This document shows, piece by piece, positions 1 to 5,192 of a DNA stretch of 5,192 bases. Under the pieces are notes generated by a model. The model saw only the letters and a list, made by a program, of their open reading frames with translations, ran no database searches and was not told the origin of the DNA. Every line of letters begins with the position of its first letter. Within the stretch, counting starts at the first letter, position 1. Source of the stretch: Armatimonadota bacterium. GTDB taxonomy: Bacteria; Armatimonadota; Zipacnadia; Zipacnadales; UBA11051. Location of the stretch: contig DPJP01000244.1 in NCBI GenBank assembly GCA_003542955.1, forward strand, positions 23,346 through 28,537. The letters run 5' to 3'. The position numbers and the translations under genes are program-made.

Positions 1-362
1 TCGTTCTTGCTGCGCTCGGGATCGATCATGATCTCAATGCAGTCGGTGCGGAAGACATCGCCGTGGTCGCGCGGCAACGGCCGTGTGACGATGCTCGAGA
101 CGTCAGGCTCCTCGCACCGTACACCGATGTAGAGCGCCCAATTGTCGTAGGTCAGCATCACTGCCGACGCGTGCGTGGCCGGCGTGTCAGTGTTGTTGAC
201 CAGGAACCGCGTCATCGGCACGGCGCTCTGCCAGCAGGCGTCATCAAGCACGCCGTCAATCGTGGGCGCCGCGGAGGCGCGTGTTGCCTCGACGCGTGGC
301 TGAGCGATGCACATGATGGGGAGACAGACAATCAGGAGCAGACAAGCAGCAATGCGTTTCAC
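1..362 (-). CDS. Secreted protein with N-terminal CBM9-like carbohydrate-binding domain (partial, C-terminus beyond the left edge)
   Basis: This frame is open from a GTG start at 362-360 to the window edge and gives 120 complete codons. I see a signal peptide: K2-R3, a hydrophobic stretch at about residues 4-19, and a likely cleavage near IAQ-P (residues 19-22). C18 lies in PIMC, which is a poor lipobox, so type I export is favoured. The mature start reads like a family 9 carbohydrate-binding-type domain: a TIDGVLDDACWQSA segment at 34-47, then a TYDNWALYIGVRCEEPD strand pair at 71-87, then DCIEIMIDP at 107-115. In this family the same conserved steps (DGxxDdxxW, YD..LYigv.c.EP, D.iEi.iDp) form the ligand-binding beta-sandwich. 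The domain often sits at the N-terminus of longer proteins, so the missing part could hold another domain or a catalytic one. The start is chosen because GAGGTG lies 8 nt upstream and the first ATG (residue 17) would destroy the signal peptide. It lies 97 nt downstream of the GH42-like gene's stop codon on the same strand, so an operon is likely. Specific ligand unknown. Confidence 0.85.
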   Translation of the reverse strand, partial: MKRIAACLLLIVCLPIMCIAQPRVEATRASAAPTIDGVLDDACWQSAVPMTRFLVNNTDTPATHASAVMLTYDNWALYIGVRCEEPDVSSIVTRPLPRDHGDVFRTDCIEIMIDPERSKN

Positions 363-364
363 GG

Positions 365-383
365 CACTCACACCTCACTCACA
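365..383. repeat. Perfect 8-bp direct repeat with a 3-bp spacer
   Basis: CACTCACA occurs at 365-372 and again at 376-383, separated by CCT. On the minus strand this is TGTGAGTG repeated, and the Shine-Dalgarno of the CBM9-like gene falls across the junction. It is short enough to be chance or slippage, but its position just before a start codon makes it worth recording. No function is claimed. Confidence 0.4.
371..376 (-). promoter_or_regulatory. Ribosome binding site deciding the GTG start at 362
   Basis: On the minus strand this reads GAGGTG, 8 nt before the GTG at 362-360. Another in-frame GTG lies at 371-369 but overlaps this site, and an in-frame stop (TGA, 377-375) lies just above it. 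The start at 362 is therefore the only well-spaced choice. Confidence 0.6.
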
Positions 384-457
384 GCGATTCGTCCGTGCTC
401 TGGGCCACGGGAGCGAGTTCGTCGCCCGGTCCTGCGCGCCCTTTGGATGTCGGGGCA

Positions 458-3400
458 TCACCAGTACAACTTGATCATGTCTGTGTCCGCGAGCGGAAGA
501 CTCAGATGGACCAGCGTGCCATCGATCCGTGCCTCGACTGCCCCGGCGCGAACACTGCCCACTCGCGAAGGACGCCGGCTGCAGCGGATCGTCACGTCCA
601 GTGACCCAATCGGCCTGAGGCTGTAGTTGGCAAGCGTCACGACTGCACCGTCCGGGCCCTCCATGTAGAAGCTCTCGATCAGTCGATGGCTCAGGAGAAC
701 GGGTTTGCGCACTCCCGCGGCGCGCACCGGCTCAAGCACGAACTCGCGCTCCGCCTCGGGGTACTCCCATGGATTGTAGCTGACATCTTGAGGGCGCAGG
801 TTTGCGAAGCTGCCCAACGTGTTGAACTCGATGGGGTCCTCGAGGTCGGGAGCCGGAGTCCCGGCAGCATCCCGCGCCAGGAGCGCCTTGCGGATGTAAC
901 TCAGGCCGGGCGCAAAGCCGCTCACATACACGCGCCCTTTCCCGGCAGGCACGGTGCATGCCGCCGGGCTACCGTCGTCAAACCGGGCCGTGGTGATCGC
1001 ATCCGCTGTGCCGTCAACCGGCAGCGCCTGTCGCAGGGCAACGACGTCGGCGGCCGCATCGCCGAGCGTCACCGTGCCCACCGACTTGAGCTGCTGGAGG
1101 TAGCGGCCCGGCCAGAGGCGGACCTCATGCTCGGTGACATCGCCTCGAGTGAGCCCAAGAGCATCATCAAGCGGCCGCGCCGGGCGGTTGTACTCATCAG
1201 CCACGGCGCTGCCCGCAGCCATGTAGAGCACTCCGCCCGCCTTCACCCACCCGGCGATGGGCTCCGCCGCCGCGGATAGCAGGTTGGGCCCAAACACGTA
1301 GAGGGCCTTGTACCGCGCCAGGCTCCCCTCGACGATATCCTCCTCGCTCAGGATGTCCACCGGTACCTGCGCATGCGTGAGCGCGAGGTAGGTGTGCATG
1401 CGCTCATGCCCGTAGAGGCTGTTCGCAAACGCCGTCCAGATATCAGATGTCGTCGAGTAGAGCAATGCCACCTCAGACGGGATGCGCCGCGCATCCATCA
1501 GCAGGTCCTCCGCCCCGCCGATCTCGTGGGTCAGTTCGCGGATCGGGCCATACATCTCCGTGTTCAGGTACCAGTTCGGCTCATGGTTCGCGTAGTGCGG
1601 GCCGTATGCGAAGCTCCAGAGCGTGCGGGCGTCGCGACCAAGGCTCGAATACGCCTTCAGCTTCACGTCCAGCGGCTTGCGGCCATAGCTGGTGATGACG
1701 TACATGCCGATTGGCTGGCGGTGGTACTTCGCAGCCGACCGCAGCAGTTCGACATTGTACCCGCAGCACTGGTAGGTCGAGGAGATATTGCTCCAGTCCT
1801 CGCTCCAGGCCATCGAGAGTGCCTTGGTGCGGAAGATGTGGAAGTAGTCGGCCCCGCCCTCATACATGCCCGCGTTGTAGACCGTGTAGTCGCTGAAGTT
1901 GGCCGTCGAGCGCGGCGCGCCCGCCCACAACTCCGCCATCATATCCGTCTCCAGGCGCAGGAAGTCCGCGAAGGCCTTTGCCCTGAAGCGCTGGGAGTAG
2001 TAGTAGAGTGCCGGGGCAGTGGCCTTCGCTGCTGCATCAACGGGCTTCACCTGCCCCCAGTCGTCCACGCCGAGATCGGTCAGGGGCACCTCGAGGTCGT
2101 CGCGCAGCCAGGCTCGGAAACCTCCCTGACATGCCTCACACCCGCAGAGATGACTCAGTGGGTTGGCCGCAGGCTCATCCATGATGCTGACAAAGCCGGG
2201 CGGTCGGTCGGCCCATTGCGCGCCGTTGGCGATGAGGTTGGCACGAATGCGCTCGGTCTCCGGCTGCAGGTAGCACCTGTCGGTCATGAACCATGCCCCG
2301 GCCCCGCCGCGGGTGTGCGAGAAGCCGAGGGATGCAAGCAAGGGGTCGATCTGGTCATAGGCGCCGTTAAAGCCGAGCTTCGCGGCAACCGAGTACTCAT
2401 CGCGGCGCAGGTCGGGCGAGTACAGGCCATCCTTGAGCCCGAGACTGATGAAGAACGGGAAGCGCTCGGGGCGCTTGCCGAAGCTGATCCCCGGCAGACT
2501 GTCGGCCAGCCGCAGGTTCTCGGCGCAGTACTCGTAGTCGGCCTTCAGCCGATCTGCGCTCTCGGGGGCAAGCACGCCGGGGACGATGATCGACAGCCCG
2601 GCGCCCTCCCCCTGCTTGCGGAATGACTTCACGATTGCCGCATCATCGGGCGCGGTGGCGAAGTCGAAAGTGGCGTCGAGCGCGGGCAGCCATTCCGTGT
2701 AGGAGTACTTTTCGGCCCCGCGCAATTCCATGCGCGCCCCGGTATCCTCATGGATGGCCCGTGTGACATCACACCACGGCGTGGCCTCACCAGGGCTGAG
2801 ATAGGTCTTCGTCCCGCCGCTCGGCGCCACCCGCTCCTCGTAGCCGCTCTTCGACAGCGAGAAGTGTTTGTACCAGGGCGCACGAAAGTGGTCGCAGAAG
2901 CAATGGATGTAGATCGGCGGACAGGGCGTGTCCCCGAGCCTCACACGCAGCCACACCTTCGGCTGGAAGTCGCTTACATCCGGTGTGTAGCCGGGGTCGG
3001 TGGTCAGCACGATGCAGTCGATCTGCCGCGTCCAGCCTGAGCAGTTGATCGGGTCGAGCTTGCTCAACTCGAGTGTCACGGGCCCCGCGGGCAGTTCGGC
3101 CGGGAAGCTCGCCCAGTCGTAGCGATGGATCTGGCCGGGCGTCACCTCCGGCGGCTGCACATCAAGCTCCGCTACCGCCAACTCTACATCCGCCTGTTTG
3201 ACCGCAAGTCTGAATGGCCCTCGCGTCCAGGAGCCTGCCTCGCCCGCCATGACCGTGTGGCGCACCCAGATGGTGTACTGCCCGGCCTCGACGATGTCTA
3301 CCTGAGCCGTCGCGACGCCCTGCCCCCCTGTGGCGCCCGTCAGGTGCTTGAGGCCCGAGTCCGGGGCATATCGGCTGGATTGCTCCGCGCCCCTCCAGGT

Positions 3401-3511
3401 CTGGCCATCGCAGTCAAAATCCTCGCCCTGGATGACAGTCGGTTGGGCCGTCGCCGTGGCGACAAGGGCCACGAGACTGACGACAGGCAGGACAGCACCG
3501 TGCACGCGCAT
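458..3511 (-). CDS. Large secreted GH42-like (beta-galactosidase superfamily) protein with N-terminal carbohydrate-binding-like module
   Basis: Complete gene, ATG to TGA, 1017 residues. Visible parts in order: a signal peptide (hydrophobic about 5-20, cleavage near TAQ-P at 21-24); a beta-rich module at about 26-172 beginning IQGEDFD with a GQYTIWVRH strand, like CBM6/CBM35-type modules; a second beta-rich region at about 185-340; a TIM-barrel region from about 350 to 660; a GATase1-like fold at about 678-790 matching the GH42 trimerisation domain (VALLYSTTSD, then YKALYVFGPNLL and WVKAGGVLYMAAG); and a C-terminal beta-sandwich at about 930-1017 (GAVVTLANYS). The barrel carries IMDEPAANPLSHLCGCEACQ at 443-462 followed by FRAWL. 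This aligns with the GH42 NEY...CxCxxC...FRxWL block, making E446 the acid/base position and C413, C456, C458 and C461 a likely zinc site. The usual nucleophile glutamate is not evident near 600-610 (GMYVITSYGR). GH42 enzymes hydrolyse beta-galactosides; here substrate and even activity are uncertain. It probably acts outside the cytoplasm. It is longer than typical GH42 enzymes (roughly 650-700 residues) because of the N-terminal modules. Confidence 0.9.
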   Translation of the reverse strand: MRVHGAVLPVVSLVALVATATAQPTVIQGEDFDCDGQTWRGAEQSSRYAPDSGLKHLTGATGGQGVATAQVDIVEAGQYTIWVRHTVMAGEAGSWTRGPFRLAVKQADVELAVAELDVQPPEVTPGQIHRYDWASFPAELPAGPVTLELSKLDPINCSGWTRQIDCIVLTTDPGYTPDVSDFQPKVWLRVRLGDTPCPPIYIHCFCDHFRAPWYKHFSLSKSGYEERVAPSGGTKTYLSPGEATPWCDVTRAIHEDTGARMELRGAEKYSYTEWLPALDATFDFATAPDDAAIVKSFRKQGEGAGLSIIVPGVLAPESADRLKADYEYCAENLRLADSLPGISFGKRPERFPFFISLGLKDGLYSPDLRRDEYSVAAKLGFNGAYDQIDPLLASLGFSHTRGGAGAWFMTDRCYLQPETERIRANLIANGAQWADRPPGFVSIMDEPAANPLSHLCGCEACQGGFRAWLRDDLEVPLTDLGVDDWGQVKPVDAAAKATAPALYYYSQRFRAKAFADFLRLETDMMAELWAGAPRSTANFSDYTVYNAGMYEGGADYFHIFRTKALSMAWSEDWSNISSTYQCCGYNVELLRSAAKYHRQPIGMYVITSYGRKPLDVKLKAYSSLGRDARTLWSFAYGPHYANHEPNWYLNTEMYGPIRELTHEIGGAEDLLMDARRIPSEVALLYSTTSDIWTAFANSLYGHERMHTYLALTHAQVPVDILSEEDIVEGSLARYKALYVFGPNLLSAAAEPIAGWVKAGGVLYMAAGSAVADEYNRPARPLDDALGLTRGDVTEHEVRLWPGRYLQQLKSVGTVTLGDAAADVVALRQALPVDGTADAITTARFDDGSPAACTVPAGKGRVYVSGFAPGLSYIRKALLARDAAGTPAPDLEDPIEFNTLGSFANLRPQDVSYNPWEYPEAEREFVLEPVRAAGVRKPVLLSHRLIESFYMEGPDGAVVTLANYSLRPIGSLDVTIRCSRRPSRVGSVRAGAVEARIDGTLVHLSLPLADTDMIKLYW

Positions 3512-3515
3512 GGCG

Positions 3516-3523
3516 ACCTCCTT
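3516..3523 (-). promoter_or_regulatory. Perfect Shine-Dalgarno of the GH42-like gene
   Basis: On the minus strand this reads AAGGAGGT, a full match to the anti-Shine-Dalgarno, 4 nt before the ATG at 3511-3509. It fixes the start and suggests strong translation initiation. Confidence 0.85.
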
Positions 3524-3659
3524 GAGACCGTTGTGTCCGTCAATTCGCGCTGTCGGCGCACGGAACCTGTCCCGGTCCTAGCGAACCTCCGTACCGCCCG
3601 GCGGCAGGCTCTGTGGCTGCGACGGCGAACAGTGACTTGCCGAGGATGCAACTGTCCCT

Positions 3660-3680
3660 ATCACCTCGCCGCGAGGGGAT
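3660..3680 (+). promoter_or_regulatory. Imperfect hairpin overlapping the ribosome binding site of the plus-strand gene
   Basis: CCTCG (3664-3668) pairs with CGAGG (3672-3676) around a CCG loop. After one A/G mismatch, ATC (3660-3662) pairs with GAT (3678-3680). The 3' arm contains most of the GAGGGG Shine-Dalgarno (3673-3678), so in the mRNA the stem could hide it. A regulatory role is inference; a stem this short may be chance in GC-rich DNA. Confidence 0.35.
3673..3678 (+). promoter_or_regulatory. Ribosome binding site of the plus-strand GATase1/PHP-like gene
   Basis: GAGGGG lies 6 nt before the ATG at 3685. An in-frame ATG also occurs at 3679-3681, but it directly abuts this site and is too close to use it. 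The start at 3685 is therefore preferred; the alternative would add only two residues (Met-His). Confidence 0.55.
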
Positions 3681-3684
3681 GCAC

Positions 3685-5192
3685 ATGAGGGTAGGACTGT
3701 GTGGGTGCCGAGTACTTGTTGCTCTTACGGCCGCTGCCCTGGCAGCCGCGGCGGGAGTCGACGCCCAGCAGCAGCCGACGTCCGTGCTCTTCCTGTCGGC
3801 CGATGTGAGCGCGAAGCCCATGGGCGAGACCAATATCTTCGCCATGCGCGCATTCCTCCCGGATGAGAAGCTGCAGCAGAGGATGGCTGCCGAGGGCATC
3901 GTCTGGGGCGCCGAACGGCTCTCAACACAGATGGACTACGAGTACCTCAAGCAATTCAATGTCATCGTGATGCTCGATTTTCCCATGATTGAGAAGTATC
4001 CGGACCTGCAGGATGTCGTCAGGGAGAATGAGCAGATGCTGGCCCGCTACGTTCGCGACGGTGGCGGGCTGCTGCTGACGGGCAACACTGAGTATGGCAT
4101 GTGGGGGCTGGAGCGCGACTTCGAACAGATGAACCGCTTCCTGCAACCGTTCGATGCCCAGGTGCTCCACGAACAGGTCGGCGAGGGCAGCCCGGGGCTC
4201 GTGATCCCCGATATGGGCGCCGGACCGCTGGCATGGACCGGCAACGTCGAAGCACACGAGATCACGGAGGGAGTTCGGGGGCTGCTGTACCCCACCAAGT
4301 TCGCCTGGTCGTACTGGACGCATCCCGTCAAGGTCGGCGCGAACTGGCAGGTGCTGCTGAAGGGCTCCGACACCGCCTATAGCTTCAGCACCGAGCTGGG
4401 GGGCTCCGCCACCGCCGCGGATACGCAGCGTCAGGGAACGTACGCGAACGCGCCGCCGCTCATCGCCGTGCGTGATGTCGAGAAGGGGCGCATGGCCCTC
4501 TGGCCAACCGTGCCTTCGGCATTCATCATCGACGGCTACCACGCTTTCTGGGGCGGTGGCATCGTGATGGAGGGTAATCGCGGAGGGAAGCCCTCCGACG
4601 GCCGGCCGCTGCTGCTGAACATGCTCAGGTGGCTCGGTGCGCCATCCGCGGGGGCATTCGGGGGCTACACGCGCCCCCCGGACATCGGGGTGGGTGACGA
4701 GGCAGGCTTCCAGCGCATCGACTGGGACAAGGCAAGGATCGAGGGCCGCCTGCAACCCAACACGTTCAGGGGCTTGATCGGGATGCGCAGCTCCCTGTCA
4801 ACAGGGACGGCAAGCCCGGAGCAGATGATCGAAGCCGTCCGGGCGGCCGGCTATCACTTCGCGGCCTTCACCGAAGACCTCTCGGAGACGGATGCAGCCG
4901 GCATGCAGACGCTGCGCGCGGTGTGTGAGGCCGCATCCGGTCCACAGTTCCAGGTCTACCCCGGCATCGCCTACCGCGACGAGTCCGGCAACGGCTGGGC
5001 GACCTTCGGCAGAACGGTCACCTGGCCGAAGGACGAGTGGTGGTCGAAGACCTCCCCCGGCGCAATCGGGGTCAGCAACTTCGTCTTCCGCGGCTACCAG
5101 TTCCCGCCGGTGATCCTCGTCGACAGCGGGCATAATCCCGAGCCGGCATGGCTGCAGGGCAACTTCAAGGCATTCGCGACCCACACCTACCG
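3685..5192 (+). CDS. Secreted GATase1-like plus degenerate PHP-like domain protein (partial, C-terminus beyond the right edge)
   Basis: The frame is open from the ATG to the window end without a stop, giving 502 complete codons. A signal peptide is visible: R2, a hydrophobic Ala/Leu-rich stretch at about 10-23, and likely cleavage near VDA-Q (25-28). Residues about 32-318 look like a class I glutamine-amidotransferase-like (GATase1/ThuA-type) alpha/beta fold: TSVLFLSAD opening strand, FNVIVMLDFPMI at 91-102, LARYVRDGGGLLLTGN at 119-134, and the usual closing helix LLLNMLRWLGAP at 309-320. I see no Cys-His-Glu triad, as in other non-enzymatic versions. From about 361 the chain resembles the start of a PHP phosphoesterase domain: IGMRSSLSTGTASPEQMIEA at 365-384, AAGYHFAAFTED at 387-398, and VYPGIAY at 424-430, but the expected metal ligands are replaced. 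The gene diverges from the GH42-like gene, so a shared carbohydrate-related role is plausible. Its function is not known; the fold assignments are from motif reading, with the PHP part the less certain. Confidence 0.85.
   Translation, partial: MRVGLCGCRVLVALTAAALAAAAGVDAQQQPTSVLFLSADVSAKPMGETNIFAMRAFLPDEKLQQRMAAEGIVWGAERLSTQMDYEYLKQFNVIVMLDFPMIEKYPDLQDVVRENEQMLARYVRDGGGLLLTGNTEYGMWGLERDFEQMNRFLQPFDAQVLHEQVGEGSPGLVIPDMGAGPLAWTGNVEAHEITEGVRGLLYPTKFAWSYWTHPVKVGANWQVLLKGSDTAYSFSTELGGSATAADTQRQGTYANAPPLIAVRDVEKGRMALWPTVPSAFIIDGYHAFWGGGIVMEGNRGGKPSDGRPLLLNMLRWLGAPSAGAFGGYTRPPDIGVGDEAGFQRIDWDKARIEGRLQPNTFRGLIGMRSSLSTGTASPEQMIEAVRAAGYHFAAFTEDLSETDAAGMQTLRAVCEAASGPQFQVYPGIAYRDESGNGWATFGRTVTWPKDEWWSKTSPGAIGVSNFVFRGYQFPPVILVDSGHNPEPAWLQGNFKAFATHTY

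Larger units (their letters stand above)
363..457. other. Intergenic gap between two co-directional minus-strand genes
   Basis: This 95-bp gap lies between the stop of the GH42-like gene and the GTG start of the CBM9-like gene. It holds the Shine-Dalgarno and a short direct repeat. The only stem seen on the minus strand is CCGTG/CACGG with an 8-nt loop and no following T run, so I do not call a terminator. The gap is consistent with read-through from the upstream gene, though an internal promoter cannot be excluded. Confidence 0.5.
3512..3684. other. Divergent intergenic region
   Basis: This 173-bp segment separates the start codons of the divergent GH42-like and GATase1/PHP-like genes, so it should carry promoters for both. 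It contains both ribosome binding sites and a small hairpin next to the plus-strand start. A GC-rich palindrome, CCGCC-C-GGCGG, lies at 3594-3604. I see no strong sigma-70 boxes and no long operator-like inverted repeat. Frames that run open across it on either strand have no coding features. Confidence 0.7.

Noticed and set aside
384..457. Possible rho-independent terminator after the GH42-like gene
   Set aside because: The best stem is 5 bp (CCGTG/CACGG) with an 8-nt loop and no T tract on the minus strand.
63..626. Open frame of 187 codons on the plus strand
   Set aside because: It overlaps the CBM9-like gene, the intergenic gap and the end of the GH42-like gene in antisense, and its product looks like random Arg-rich sequence.
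1373..2626. Long open frame of 417 codons on the plus strand
   Set aside because: It lies fully opposite the well-supported GH42-like gene. Its translation is rich in Arg/Val/Ala with no domain motif, as expected for an antisense frame in GC-rich DNA.
3637..3664. Possible sigma-70 promoter TTGCCG - 16 bp - TATCAC upstream of the plus-strand gene
   Set aside because: Each box matches only 4 of 6 consensus bases, and the -10 box would leave a leader of only about 14 nt. In a GC-rich genome of unknown sigma-factor preference this is not enough to call.
3125..3688. Plus-strand frame of 187 codons running across the divergent intergenic region
   Set aside because: It is mostly antisense to the GH42-like N-terminus, would overlap the start of the plus-strand gene and has no coding motif.
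3540..3899. Minus-strand frame of 119 codons covering the intergenic region and the 5' end of the plus-strand gene
   Set aside because: It is antisense to the signal peptide region of the plus-strand gene and has no recognisable product.
3922..4755. Open frame of 277 codons on the minus strand
   Set aside because: It is antisense to the plus-strand GATase1-like gene, whose signal peptide, ribosome binding site and domain motifs are convincing. The antisense product shows no recognisable domain.
4798..5184. Open frame of 128 codons on the minus strand
   Set aside because: Antisense to the PHP-like part of the plus-strand gene, with no ribosome binding site support or domain motif.

Overview
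The window is a three-gene stretch of a GC-rich bacterial genome. All three products look exported, and each carries domains typical of carbohydrate-active or carbohydrate-binding proteins. Very large secreted proteins with an N-terminal carbohydrate-binding-like module, a GH42-like barrel and a glutamine-amidotransferase-like 'trimerisation' fold are common in Armatimonadota, Planctomycetota, Hydrogenedentota, Lentisphaerota and related, mostly uncultured groups. That placement is an inference from protein style; no rRNA or other marker gene is present to fix the taxon.

Layout. (1) Positions 1-362, minus strand: the first 120 codons of a secreted protein with a CBM9-like domain, starting at GTG and cut by the left edge. 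(2) Positions 363-457: a short gap with a Shine-Dalgarno and a small direct repeat but no convincing terminator. (3) Positions 458-3511, minus strand: a complete 1017-residue secreted protein related to GH42 beta-galactosidases, preceded by a perfect Shine-Dalgarno. (4) Positions 3512-3684: a 173-bp divergent intergenic region. (5) Positions 3685-5192, plus strand: the first 502 codons of a secreted protein with a GATase1-like domain followed by a PHP-like domain, cut by the right edge. This gene is open to the window end and has no stop here.

How they may work together. The GH42-like gene and the CBM9-like gene are probably co-transcribed. The third gene diverges from them and may share the same regulatory region. 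A plausible reading is a small locus for binding and processing extracytoplasmic polysaccharide, but no substrate can be named.

The most interesting points concern active sites. The GH42-like protein keeps the acid/base glutamate position and a four-cysteine zinc-site pattern, but shows no obvious nucleophile glutamate. The plus-strand protein has a segment that reads like a PHP phosphoesterase motif series in which every expected metal ligand is substituted. Both could be catalytically altered or non-catalytic members of enzyme folds. No RNA genes, CRISPR arrays, insertion sequences or phage genes were seen.
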